A stretch of 34,684 bases of DNA from a virus (IMGVR_UViG_3300020450_000054:1-34684); one strand, 5' to 3'. Positions 5,810 through 12,890 are shown, counted from the first letter of the stretch. Numbers and translations: made by a program. The notes: generated by a model not told the origin, from the letters alone.

Positions 5810-6468
5810 TGTTTAATCATTTAATTATGGAGATGTCTTTAGAAGACATCAGTGCAACTACTATCAAAGGTAAGAGAGTGTACGAGATAGGAGATCAAAA
5901 GTATCCATCTATCTCTACCATTTGTTCTTATAGAAAAAGAAAATCTATTGCTGAATGGAGACAAAGAGTTGGTGCTGAGGAAGCAAACAAAATCTCTAGA
6001 CGTGCTACTGCTGCAGGTACTACTGTTCATAGTATGATTGAAGATTATCTTAATAATGAACTAGACCTTGAGAAGTATAAGGACAAACATCTTGCACAAA
6101 TACTTTTCAAACAAGCAAAACAAATGCTTGCACGAATAAACAACATTCACTTTCAAGAAGCACCACTATACAGTCACGAGTTTGCAATAGCAGGTAGAGT
6201 TGACTGTATAGCAGAGTTTGATAGTAAGTTATCAATTATCGACTTCAAAACATCCTCTAAAGAAAAGAAAGAGGAATGGATTGAAGGATACTTGGTACAA
6301 GAGACAGGTTATGCTAAAATGTATGAGGAAAGATCTGGTATTAAAGTCGAACAGATTGTTACTCTTATAACTTGTCAAACTGGGGACACACAGGTCTTTG
6401 TAAAGAACCCTGATGATTACGTGCCTTTATTGAAAGATTATATCAGGGAGTATAAAAATGCCCAGTAA
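5809..6468 (+). CDS. PD-(D/E)XK superfamily exonuclease (RecB/Cas4-like)
   Basis: A 219-residue nuclease. The superfamily residues are in order: GTTVH (His74), YSHEF (Glu124), GRVD (Asp132), IIDFKTS with Asp145 and Lys147, and QETGYAKMY (Gln164, Tyr168). This is the His-Asp-Asp-x-Lys-Gln pattern of RecB- and Cas4-type exonucleases acting on DNA ends. Its place between phoH and the replication genes gp33/gp59/gp32 suggests a role in phage recombination or host DNA degradation, but the substrate cannot be read from sequence. Start at 5809 overlaps the PhoH stop by one base; an in-frame ATG at 5827 is an alternative. Overlaps gp33 by 11 bases. Confidence 0.88.
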   Translation: MFNHLIMEMSLEDISATTIKGKRVYEIGDQKYPSISTICSYRKRKSIAEWRQRVGAEEANKISRRATAAGTTVHSMIEDYLNNELDLEKYKDKHLAQILFKQAKQMLARINNIHFQEAPLYSHEFAIAGRVDCIAEFDSKLSIIDFKTSSKEKKEEWIEGYLVQETGYAKMYEERSGIKVEQIVTLITCQTGDTQVFVKNPDDYVPLLKDYIREYKNAQ

Positions 6469-6727
6469 ATCTAAAAACATTAATGAATTAATTGACGACA
6501 CTTTTATGGACAAGAACAAATTCTCTATGACTATTGAAAATATAGTTAAAGATAGCAATAGATCCTTGAGTTATATTGATGCCATCGTTGATTTCTGTGA
6601 GTCCAAAGACATAGAGGTTGATACAGTTACTAAATTGATAGCACCTACATTAAAGGAAAAGATTAAAGCAGAAGCAATTAAATTAAATTTTATAAAGAAA
6701 ACTTCTAAAGCAGTATTGCCAATATGA
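6458..6727 (+). CDS. 33: gp33, late-promoter transcription coactivator
   Basis: An 89-residue protein matching the phage late-transcription coactivator family (T4 gp33). Visible features are the N-terminal acidic helix (NINELIDDTFMDKNKFSMTI), the conserved SYIDAIVDFCESKDIEVDTV (38-57), then KLIAPTLKEKIKAEAIKLNF. gp33 binds the RNA polymerase beta flap and couples it to the sliding clamp so that gp55 can read TATAAATA promoters. Several such promoters occur in this window. It is shorter than T4 gp33 (112 aa), as is usual in cyanophages. Gene order gp33-gp59-gp32 also supports the call. Confidence 0.85.
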   Translation: MPSKSKNINELIDDTFMDKNKFSMTIENIVKDSNRSLSYIDAIVDFCESKDIEVDTVTKLIAPTLKEKIKAEAIKLNFIKKTSKAVLPI

Positions 6728-7296
6728 GTGCCTTTGATTGTTATGTAATTTACTTAGCATTAAAAGCACACTTCTCTAGGAAAGGATACGATTACTTTAA
6801 ATACAATGGTCGTACAAAAGCATCAGTAGAAAATTTTAATGTAAGAACAGACAGATACTTCTTTGAGAAACTTACCAAGAGATATTCTAAAGAAGAAATA
6901 GAATCATACTTTGTATCTAATTACTTATCTAACTCCAACCTATGGGTGGGAGAAATGAATGATAAGAACTTCCTTGATTGGAAGAAAAGGATACAGAGTA
7001 TTTCTTATTTGTATGAGAATGATTTGAAAATTATTACTGATAGGTGTGGTAGTTTAGACAATGCTATGAAATGTAAGAACTCATCACACTCTACATTAAT
7101 TAAACTATACCTTGGTGATCATATCATGCCAGAAACTATGGTATTGTTAAATAGAATTACAACTTTCATAGAAAGATATGATACACTATTAAGTGATTCT
7201 ATCTGGAAGAAAGTATCAAACCTCTTGCAAAAATATGATCCATTTGTTATAGTGGATTATAATAAAATTAAATCTATTACAATAGGAAATTTATGA
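6724..7296 (+). CDS. 59: gp59, loader of replicative helicase gp41
   Basis: A 190-residue helical protein matching T4 gp59, which binds fork DNA and gp32 and loads the gp41 helicase. The N-terminus (AFDCYVIYLALKAHF, then GYDYFKYNGRTKAS) is characteristic of the family, and the rest is helical with many Lys and aromatic residues. It is a little shorter than T4 gp59 (217 aa). The ATGA overlap with gp33, and the location just upstream of gp32, its direct binding partner, fit this role. Confidence 0.9.
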   Translation: MSAFDCYVIYLALKAHFSRKGYDYFKYNGRTKASVENFNVRTDRYFFEKLTKRYSKEEIESYFVSNYLSNSNLWVGEMNDKNFLDWKKRIQSISYLYENDLKIITDRCGSLDNAMKCKNSSHSTLIKLYLGDHIMPETMVLLNRITTFIERYDTLLSDSIWKKVSNLLQKYDPFVIVDYNKIKSITIGNL

Positions 7297-7631
7297 GCAG
7301 ATTATTCGATTCAGAAATAGTTCAAAAAGAAATGGATGAAATGACTGAAACTTATACGGACTTGATGATGAAAGTTCCATACTTTGCTGTCATGAATAGA
7401 GAACAAAGAGAAGAAGTAATAGATGATATAGAAAAATTATGTGATAAACAAGAGATTCTATATAGTAGGGCAACACTTATGAATGATGAAGATAGTGAAA
7501 AACTTAAACAAAACTTTAAAAATGCTGCCATAGATTTGGGTATACCAGAGGAGATGGTAGGTCTTTCAATTTTTAAAGAAGCGAGAAAAGTGTGTCAAAC
7601 TATGAGGGATAATCTTGACAATCTCTTATGA
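7293..7631 (+). CDS. DUF1825 family protein (cyanobacterial-type)
   Basis: A 112-residue helical protein starting MSRLFDSEIVQKEMDEMTE. The FDSEIVQ start, the following long helices and the length match DUF1825, a family otherwise found in cyanobacteria, so a host origin is likely. The function is unknown. It lies between gp59 and gp32 in the T4 replication cluster, with an ATGA overlap with gp59; T4 has no counterpart there. Its 3' end carries the gp32 promoter (7615-7643), so the last codons are also regulatory DNA. Confidence 0.8.
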   Translation: MSRLFDSEIVQKEMDEMTETYTDLMMKVPYFAVMNREQREEVIDDIEKLCDKQEILYSRATLMNDEDSEKLKQNFKNAAIDLGIPEEMVGLSIFKEARKVCQTMRDNLDNLL

Positions 7632-7643
7632 ATACTGTATAAT
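7615..7643 (+). promoter_or_regulatory. Perfect-consensus sigma70 promoter, TTGACA-N17-TATAAT
   Basis: Both hexamers match consensus exactly (7615-7620 and 7638-7643) with the ideal 17-base spacer. A start near 7650 gives a leader of about 33 bases with the ribosome site CGGAGAA ahead of the gp32 start at 7683. This would allow strong, independent early expression of gp32, needed in large amounts at the fork. Confidence 0.85.
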
Positions 7644-7682
7644 ACAGACAATCCTACAATACAACTAATACGGAGAATACGT

Positions 7683-8567
7683 ATGTCATTTGCTGCATTA
7701 AAAAAGCAAGGTTCTTTGCTTGATAAACTCAACAAAGAAATTAATAAGACCGAAGTAACTTCTGGTTTTATAGATGACCGTCTTTGGAAACCACAGATGG
7801 GCAAAGAAGGAATCGGTAGTGCTGTCATCAGGTTTCTACCACCTGCTAAGGGTAATGAATTACCTTGGGCAAAGGTATGGAGTCATGCATTCCAAGGACC
7901 AGGTGGATGGTACATTGAAAACTCATTAACTACAATAGGTCAAAACGATCCTGTCGGTGAATTAAATAGATCTTTATGGAACAGTGGGTTAGATTCAGAT
8001 AAAGAAGTAGCACGAAAACAAAAACGTAAGTTATCATACTACAGCAACATCTATGTTATCAAAGATGCTGCATCTCCAGAGAATGAAGGAAGAGTATTCC
8101 TTTATAAGTATGGTAAGAAGATACATGATAAAATTATTGCATCAATGCAACCAGAGTTTGAAGGTGAGACACCAATTAATCCTTTTGATTTCTGGCAAGG
8201 TGCTGACTTCAATTTAAGAATTAAAAAAGTTGCAGGTTACTGGAACTATGATAGTTCTACTTTCGGTAGTGTCTCTCCACTGGGTGGATTTGATGATACT
8301 AAACTAGAACAGATTTATGATCAGATTCATGATCTTAATGAGTTTACAGGTGCTTCTAACTTCAAGACATATAATGAACTTAAGGCAAGATTAGATCTAG
8401 TTCTTAAGGGTACTAATCCTAGACGTATAGACGAAGAGGAATTAGAAAATGAAGTTGATGCCACGTTGGAATCGAAACCAACACCAGTAGAAACTACACC
8501 ATCATCAGTCAACACGGACGACGATGCATTTAGTTACTTCGATCAATTAGCGAACGAAGAATTCTAA
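7683..8567 (+). CDS. 32: gp32, single-stranded DNA-binding protein
   Basis: A 294-residue homolog of T4 gp32, which coats ssDNA in replication, recombination and repair. The block KLSYYSNIYVIKDAASPENE with GRVFLYKYGKKIHDK (116-150) aligns with the T4 OB-fold core. The N-terminal segment (FAALKKQGSLLDKL) would be the cooperativity domain, and the acidic tail (NTDDDAFSYFDQLANEEF) is the protein-interaction tail. The T4 zinc ligands (His64, Cys77, Cys87, Cys90) are absent: the corresponding WYIENSLTTIGQNDPVGEL has no Cys, and the whole protein has none. It has its own consensus promoter and ends just before a strong terminator. Confidence 0.95.
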   Translation: MSFAALKKQGSLLDKLNKEINKTEVTSGFIDDRLWKPQMGKEGIGSAVIRFLPPAKGNELPWAKVWSHAFQGPGGWYIENSLTTIGQNDPVGELNRSLWNSGLDSDKEVARKQKRKLSYYSNIYVIKDAASPENEGRVFLYKYGKKIHDKIIASMQPEFEGETPINPFDFWQGADFNLRIKKVAGYWNYDSSTFGSVSPLGGFDDTKLEQIYDQIHDLNEFTGASNFKTYNELKARLDLVLKGTNPRRIDEEELENEVDATLESKPTPVETTPSSVNTDDDAFSYFDQLANEEF

Positions 8568-8570
8568 AAC

Positions 8571-8604
8571 AAAAAGACCTCTACATATCGTAGGGGTCTT
8601 TTTT
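8571..8604 (+). terminator. Strong terminator, likely bidirectional
   Basis: A 14-bp stem (8571-8584 with 8590-8603) with one T-G pair and a five-base loop ATATC, followed by T residues. The stem starts with five A residues, so the other strand also ends in a T run; it could stop leftward transcripts as well. It ends the gp32 unit. Confidence 0.92.
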
Positions 8605-8610
8605 ATTGCT

Positions 8611-8784
8611 ATGAAATATCTTACTCACCCATTGACAGTCACAAACCTATGTCTTGTGGGTTCTCTTCTCTTGATACAGATAGTTCATACTCGTGCTCAT
8701 CATAAAATGGAGATAGATGTTCATGCATATTGTAAAAACAATATGGAATATCAAGAGTCCTTAAACTCAGAGGAAGATTGGTGA
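8611..8784 (+). CDS. Predicted 57-residue membrane peptide
   Basis: A 57-codon ORF starting MKYLTHPLTV, with one hydrophobic segment (about residues 8-25, LTVTNLCLVGSLLLIQIV), a His/Arg-rich turn (HTRAHH) and an acidic tail ending NSEEDW. It looks like a single-pass or signal-anchored peptide. It lies just after the gp32 terminator, and no ribosome site or clear promoter is visible upstream, so expression is uncertain. It is the only reasonable coding content between 8605 and 8881. No family recognised. Confidence 0.45.
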   Translation: MKYLTHPLTVTNLCLVGSLLLIQIVHTRAHHKMEIDVHAYCKNNMEYQESLNSEEDW

Positions 8785-8795
8785 TAGGTGAGCGA

Positions 8796-8863
8796 AATCG
8801 ACCTTTTTGTTTCAAAAAACGGGCAAAAAAAATTCGGGGGAAAAATGGTCAAAAGGGTCGATT
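8796..8863. repeat. 14-bp inverted repeat around a 40-base purine-rich loop
   Basis: AATCGACCTTTTTG (8796-8809) pairs with CAAAAGGGTCGATT (8850-8863) over 14 positions with one G-T pair. The loop is dominated by A and G runs on the plus strand. There is no T run directly after the stem on either side, so it does not look like a simple terminator. It lies between the convergent ends of the gp32 and gp53 units. Confidence 0.75.
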
Positions 8864-8866
8864 AAG

Positions 8867-8874
8867 TATTTATA
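8867..8874 (-). promoter_or_regulatory. Leftward T4-type late promoter TATAAATA
   Basis: Exact TATAAATA on the minus strand, seven bases past the gp53 stop codon. A start near 8860 would fall at the outer edge of the inverted repeat, so the RNA would begin with the hairpin and run antisense to the 57-residue ORF toward the gp32 terminator. Confidence 0.5.
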
Positions 8875-8880
8875 CCTATT

Positions 8881-9504
8881 TTAGTTTTTAGATATACGAA
8901 GAGATTCATTTTTAAATTCTGTACTTGGTGAATATCTCATTTGCTCTATAAACAGTTGATTGAATTGTGGTATTAAATCTGGTTTTAACAGGATTATTTC
9001 TCTTTTTTTCTCATTTTGGTCTATTTCGTAAGTGTAATTAGAAACAGATATTCTTGATTGTAATTTAGGTAAAGTAACTCCTTCTGGAGTGATAAACTGA
9101 TATTCTTCGGGAACAGTTACACCTCCTCTTAATATTATTTGACCATTATGGGATTGTTCTAAAGATTCATAATGATGCACTGCCTCAGGATCTTCGTAAG
9201 TAAAATTGACATAATTATCTAATGACATTTTAGATTTAGGCCAATCTTTGTAAAAATTTACTATATTGTTCAATAATAGTATAGTCCAATCATAATTAGG
9301 ATCTTGATATAAATCCATTGATATGGTATCTGGTCTATCTCCATCTTCTATGATATAGTCGTCAAATGTGGTAATATTACCTTTTACACCATCAACTACT
9401 TTGATTCTAGAGAATATATTCTTAATTTGAATCCATTGACCATCAAATGGGTTCTTGGTATATTTAAGATATAAGAGATTTGGTATTTTATTGAAATATG
9501 CCAT
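8881..9504 (-). CDS. 53: gp53, baseplate wedge subunit
   Basis: A 207-residue homolog of T4 gp53 (196 aa), which joins adjacent wedges into the hexagonal baseplate. Family features are the N-terminal region with a DIYRS-like segment (IKNIFSRIKVVDG), the block DGDRPDTISMDLYQDPNYDW followed by TILLLNNIVNFYKDWP, and a C-terminal REIILLKPDLIPQF. It is the last gene of the leftward late operon and starts on the final base of the gp48 stop codon. Confidence 0.9.
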   Translation of the reverse strand: MAYFNKIPNLLYLKYTKNPFDGQWIQIKNIFSRIKVVDGVKGNITTFDDYIIEDGDRPDTISMDLYQDPNYDWTILLLNNIVNFYKDWPKSKMSLDNYVNFTYEDPEAVHHYESLEQSHNGQIILRGGVTVPEEYQFITPEGVTLPKLQSRISVSNYTYEIDQNEKKREIILLKPDLIPQFNQLFIEQMRYSPSTEFKNESLRISKN

Positions 9505-10508
9505 TATCTGTACTCCGAGTTATAGTTCTTTTTAGATCTTTCATAGTTCATGAAATTCAGTTCTTCTGGTGTTGCAGTATCTTCAATTTCATGAATATCC
9601 TGTCTTGTGAGTGTTGTTAGTTCAGAGAAGGATAAAGTTAATCTAACTGCTTGTACAAAATTATTAGGAGTTAATGCTAAAACGTTATCTGGAGTATAAT
9701 TGACAGCAACGTTTGTTAATGCACAATATTTTGTATTTGGTAAAAATTGAGATATGTCCTTTTTACCAGATTGAACAATTCTATAGATAAAAGGATATTC
9801 TAAAAATAAACTATTGTTTGAACCACTTCTTCTACTGCCAGGATGCATACCTAACTTAAAGAATTTAATTATCTGTTTAATATCCTTTTCTTCATTACTA
9901 TTTCTTGCTGCTAATAAGTAATCAAATCCAAACTCACGAACATTCATTTTTTCAAATGTTTGTAATGTGTTATCATTAAATGTAATTCCAAAAGCACCAC
10001 CTAAAACTGAATCAGCATTCACACCTGATGTTTTAGGTGCTTTATTTATATTATCACTAATAATTTTATCAAAAGCAATTTGGGTTGCAGATGCAGCACC
10101 AGCACCTACTGCTTCACCTACACCACCAAAGGCAGCACCTGCAGCACCAAATGATACTTTATTCCAGTTAGCAGAGTATTTGTATTCTAAACTAGGGGGT
10201 ATATACATTCTAACACATCCATTTCTACTATTTGATGGATCGTCACTTGATCTATTCCATTCTACTCTATCTGATGTTTGATCATTATTATTGCTTGTTT
10301 CTATTTGGTTTTTAGTTGCATTTGGTAAATTTGATTTTATTTCTTTATTAAGTCCTTTTGATCCCGAAATGGAACCAGAAAGCATATCTCTAATACTTTT
10401 AACTCCTAGAGATTGTGCTTTATTATAATCATACGAATAAAAATTGAGGTAGTATCCAGTTTTTTCAACTGACCTCGGATATGTTAATGATACTCCTGTA
10501 TTTTTCAT
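9504..10508 (-). CDS. 48: gp48, baseplate tail-tube cap
   Basis: A 334-residue protein matching cyanophage gp48, which sits on the baseplate hub and starts the tail tube. Features are the VRMYIPPSLEYKYSANWNKV strand region, a small-residue hydrophobic helix (SFGAAGAAFGGVGEAVGAGA), and the conserved REFGFDYLLAARNSNEEKDI with KQIIKFFKLGMHPGS, LEYPFIYRI, and the C-terminal LTNVAVNYTPDN plus LTLSFSELTTLTRQDI. This C-terminal part is the tube-like fold shared with gp19 and gp54. It shares single bases with its neighbours, which implies translational coupling. Confidence 0.85.
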   Translation of the reverse strand: MKNTGVSLTYPRSVEKTGYYLNFYSYDYNKAQSLGVKSIRDMLSGSISGSKGLNKEIKSNLPNATKNQIETSNNNDQTSDRVEWNRSSDDPSNSRNGCVRMYIPPSLEYKYSANWNKVSFGAAGAAFGGVGEAVGAGAASATQIAFDKIISDNINKAPKTSGVNADSVLGGAFGITFNDNTLQTFEKMNVREFGFDYLLAARNSNEEKDIKQIIKFFKLGMHPGSRRSGSNNSLFLEYPFIYRIVQSGKKDISQFLPNTKYCALTNVAVNYTPDNVLALTPNNFVQAVRLTLSFSELTTLTRQDIHEIEDTATPEELNFMNYERSKKNYNSEYR

Positions 10509-10960
10509 TAGATTTGTACTTTTTTGGCACTAACAAACTTACTACGATCATTATAAAACTGTTCTAAAGGCAAAACTGCCATTTCTAACACATCAGATTC
10601 TGGAATCTTAAAGAATAGATTATCTGCTTTGTCTATAATATATCTATGCCAAAGATATGGTGGTATTTTAGGGTTATTTTTATTTAGTATCTTTTCTGCA
10701 AGATTTACTCTTTTTCTTGCTTCCATATAATGAAGATTTGCTCCATAAAACCCATCATCGGTTGGTTTACCTACAATTACCATGGGATATCTATCCCAGT
10801 GTTCTAATCTTTTAAGAAATTTAGGTTTATATTCAAAAAGGTAAAACTCAGCAGGTTTTACATTATCCTCAGCAGTATCAAAGAGGTAGTTAAATGCTTC
10901 CGTTCTTTGTCTTGCTCTATTTCTTATTCCTTTTTCTTTTAAGTGAGATAAAATACTCAT
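10508..10960 (-). CDS. Conserved T4-like morphogenesis protein of unknown function
   Basis: A 150-residue protein between gp4 and gp48. After a basic start (MSILSHLKEKGIRNRARQRT) it has PAEFYLFEYKPKFLKRLEHW followed by DRYPMVIVGKPTDDGFYG and ANLHYMEARKRVNLAEKIL. I recall this YxPK...WDxxPM...GFxGxNLHY pattern from small proteins in head/tail completion clusters of marine T4-like phages. T4 has gp2 (DNA end protector) next to gp4, so an equivalent is possible but unproven. It overlaps gp4 by ATGA. Confidence 0.75.
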   Translation of the reverse strand: MSILSHLKEKGIRNRARQRTEAFNYLFDTAEDNVKPAEFYLFEYKPKFLKRLEHWDRYPMVIVGKPTDDGFYGANLHYMEARKRVNLAEKILNKNNPKIPPYLWHRYIIDKADNLFFKIPESDVLEMAVLPLEQFYNDRSKFVSAKKVQI

Positions 10961-11391
10961 ACCTTTAATTCTTTTTCTGTTAGTATTTTAAATTGCATAT
11001 TTCTTGATTTGCAGTATTTTTCTGCTGCTATCCATTTTGCCTCATTGATTGCATACCTTGTTACCTCTGCTAGGTACTTTTTAGTTACTCTTGATTTCTT
11101 TACAGGTCGTTCAGTTTGTTTTGCTGGTTTTACTTCAATAACATACTTTGCTGTATTACCATGTGTAGTACGACATTTTACATAAAAATCAGGAAAATAC
11201 CTGTGAACTCTACTATCAACAGGAGAACGATACGGTATAAAGAACTCTTCAGAACCCCATTCTAGTATATTTGTGTTAAGATCACACCATTGCATAAACT
11301 TTCGTTCCCATAATGACCTATAAATTACATTAGTTGGATCACCTTTGTACTTTCTAGGGTTAGTTGGTCTATACTTTCCAGAATATGCCAT
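10957..11391 (-). CDS. 4: gp4, head completion nuclease
   Basis: A 144-residue homolog of T4 gp4, needed for head completion before tail joining. It begins MAYSGKYRPTNPRKYKGDPT, the conserved family start, so ATG 11391 is chosen although the frame is open to 11454. The upstream extension would cover the promoter region and the start of the divergent gene. A TnsA-like PD-(D/E)XK nuclease core is visible: SLWERKF (Glu29), YFPDFYV (Asp68) and YVIEVKP (Glu86, Lys88). It is the first gene of the leftward late operon. Confidence 0.92.
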   Translation of the reverse strand: MAYSGKYRPTNPRKYKGDPTNVIYRSLWERKFMQWCDLNTNILEWGSEEFFIPYRSPVDSRVHRYFPDFYVKCRTTHGNTAKYVIEVKPAKQTERPVKKSRVTKKYLAEVTRYAINEAKWIAAEKYCKSRNMQFKILTEKELKV

Positions 11392-11397
11392 ACTAAA

Positions 11398-11405
11398 TAT
11401 AAATA
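11398..11405 (+). promoter_or_regulatory. T4-type late promoter TATAAATA
   Basis: Exact TATAAATA in the 36-base gap between divergent gp4 and the gp54-like gene. A start near 11412 gives a leader of about 16 bases. It is the likely promoter for the long rightward tail operon. Confidence 0.75.
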
Positions 11406-11420
11406 AACCGTCTATAGACC

Positions 11421-11427
11421 TATTTAG
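11421..11427 (-). promoter_or_regulatory. Leftward late-promoter-like CTAAATA
   Basis: CTAAATA on the minus strand, 30 bases before the gp4 start, directly in front of the divergent ATG at 11428. It matches the TAAATA core but not the full octamer. The gp4-gp48-gp53 operon needs a promoter here. Confidence 0.45.
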
Positions 11428-12117
11428 ATGAAAATCAACGATATTAAAACGCATATAATTGGTAAATATGGTATTGCCAACTCAAATAGGTATCAAATAT
11501 CATTTGTGCCTGGTCGAGACCTTAGTGGGTGGTTAAATTATTCACCAATGCAACAACCACAGTCATATGATAAGAACTGGAATACAAATAGTGGAAGAGC
11601 ACAGATATTTAGTTGGTTAGCAGATGAGATACAATTACCAGGATATAACGTTGTTACTGGAGATTTGAAGGGATATGTACCTGGCATTAATATGAAGTAT
11701 GCACACACTAAATCATTCCAAGAGTGTCAAATTGCATTCATATTAGATAGAGAGCATACACCTTATAAAATTATGCAAAAATGGGGTGAATATATTTTTG
11801 AGCATAATGATGAACCAACTATATCAGGAGAAAGAGGACGTGCAGCACCTGATTCTTATATAAAGACACGTTATTATGATGATTATACTGCAGATTTATT
11901 AATAGATAAGATTGAAACAAAAGATGAAAATGGGAAAGAAGTAGTATCAAGATATAGATTAACTAATGCATATCCATTTACTGTATCTGCTCTTACATAC
12001 TCTAATGGTCCTAATCAACCACTCAGATTTATGGTAAATTTTAATTTTGAGTATATGAGAGAACTTGATCCACCAGATGTTGATCCCACTGAGGAAATAG
12101 TTGTTGGAAATCCGTGA
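11428..12117 (+). CDS. 54: gp54-like baseplate tail-tube initiator
   Basis: A 229-residue protein with the tail-tube fold pattern of T4 gp54/gp19: SNRYQISFVPGRDL near the N-terminus, the insertion-free strands EIQLPGYNVVTGDLKGYVPG and FQECQIAFILDREHTPYKIM with QKWGEYIF, then YYDDYTADLLIDKI and the terminal LTNAYPFTVSALTYSNGPNQ plus FMVNFNFEYM. T4 gp54 is 320 aa, so this is shorter. It could also be called a gp19 relative, but its place beside gp48, gp53 and gp26 favours the initiator. It is first in the rightward late operon, directly behind TATAAATA. Confidence 0.65.
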   Translation: MKINDIKTHIIGKYGIANSNRYQISFVPGRDLSGWLNYSPMQQPQSYDKNWNTNSGRAQIFSWLADEIQLPGYNVVTGDLKGYVPGINMKYAHTKSFQECQIAFILDREHTPYKIMQKWGEYIFEHNDEPTISGERGRAAPDSYIKTRYYDDYTADLLIDKIETKDENGKEVVSRYRLTNAYPFTVSALTYSNGPNQPLRFMVNFNFEYMRELDPPDVDPTEEIVVGNP

Positions 12118-12142
12118 TATATAATATACCTATATTATACTT

Positions 12143-12844
12143 ATGGCATTACCTAAATTAGAGACCCCAACGTATGAATTGACAGTACCTTCTACTAAAA
12201 AGAAAATAAAATATCGCCCATTCTTAGTTAAAGAAGAGAAAATTCTCTTATTAGCGTTAGAATCTGAAGATGATAAAGAAATTGCAAATGCAATGAAAGA
12301 TTTGATAAGGGCATGTGTATTGACTAAAGGTATAGATCCAGATAACCTTGCTACATTTGATGTTGAATACATTTTCTTAAACATTAGAGGTAAATCTATT
12401 GGTGAAACCATTGATGTTAAAATATTATGTCCAGATGATGAAAAAACTGAAATAACTACACAAATACCGATAGATAAAATTAATGTTAGATTTACTAAAG
12501 GACATACTAATCAAATACAAGTTAGTGACGACCTTTGGGTTGAAATGAAATATCCAAACATTGATTCTCTTGCTGTACAAGAAGAAACTGTAGATGATAC
12601 ATTTAAGTTAGTATCTAAATCTATTAAAAAGATTTACAACGCTGAAGATGTGTGGGATTCTTCTACTACAACAGAGGATGAGTTTATGGAATTTATTGAA
12701 TCAATGAATAGTAAGCAATTTGCTAAAATTCAAAAGTTCTTTACTACTATGCCATCATTGAAGCATACAGTCAAAATAATAAATCCTAATACAAGGGTTA
12801 AAAGTGAATACACAATTGAGGGATTATCCAATTTTTTCATATAG
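12143..12844 (+). CDS. 26: gp26, baseplate hub assembly protein
   Basis: A 233-residue protein of the T4 gp26 baseplate family (T4 gp26 is 208 aa). The conserved start LPKLETPTYELTVPSTKKK followed by YRPFLVKEEKILLLALES is distinctive. The C-terminus is GLSNFFI, encoded over six T residues that form the heptamer T TTT TTC (12832-12838) in the correct frame for a -1 slip. Sliding back would continue, without a stop, into the gp51-like ORF. In other tailed phages the chaperone gene just upstream of the tape measure behaves this way. The zero-frame product alone also looks complete. Confidence 0.9.
   Translation: MALPKLETPTYELTVPSTKKKIKYRPFLVKEEKILLLALESEDDKEIANAMKDLIRACVLTKGIDPDNLATFDVEYIFLNIRGKSIGETIDVKILCPDDEKTEITTQIPIDKINVRFTKGHTNQIQVSDDLWVEMKYPNIDSLAVQEETVDDTFKLVSKSIKKIYNAEDVWDSSTTTEDEFMEFIESMNSKQFAKIQKFFTTMPSLKHTVKIINPNTRVKSEYTIEGLSNFFI
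12832..12838 (+). other. Candidate -1 ribosomal slippery site T TTT TTC
   Basis: In the gp26 frame the codons are AAT TTT TTC ATA TAG, so T TTT TTC has the X XXY YYZ arrangement. After a -1 slip the frame reads CAT ATA GCC CTC and stays open through 13032, joining gp26 to the gp51-like ORF. CATACC (12853-12858) and GGTATG (12889-12894) form a downstream inverted repeat. The site is seen; slippage is inferred. Confidence 0.5.
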
Positions 12845-12890
12845 CCCTCTTCCATACCTCACTTGAGACCCACATACGGATCAATTTTGG

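Noticed and set aside
8632-8655. TTGACA within the 57-residue ORF as a promoter
   Set aside because: No -10 hexamer is found at 16-18 bases downstream.
10957-11454. Long form of gp4 starting at 11454
   Set aside because: The extension would cross the divergent promoters and the start of the gp54-like gene, while MAYSGKYRP at 11391 is the conserved gp4 start.
12115-12138. TATAAT/TATTAT stretch as a sigma70 promoter for gp26
   Set aside because: No acceptable -35 hexamer at 16-18 bases; gp26 is probably transcribed from the upstream late promoter. The repeat with 2498 is reported separately.
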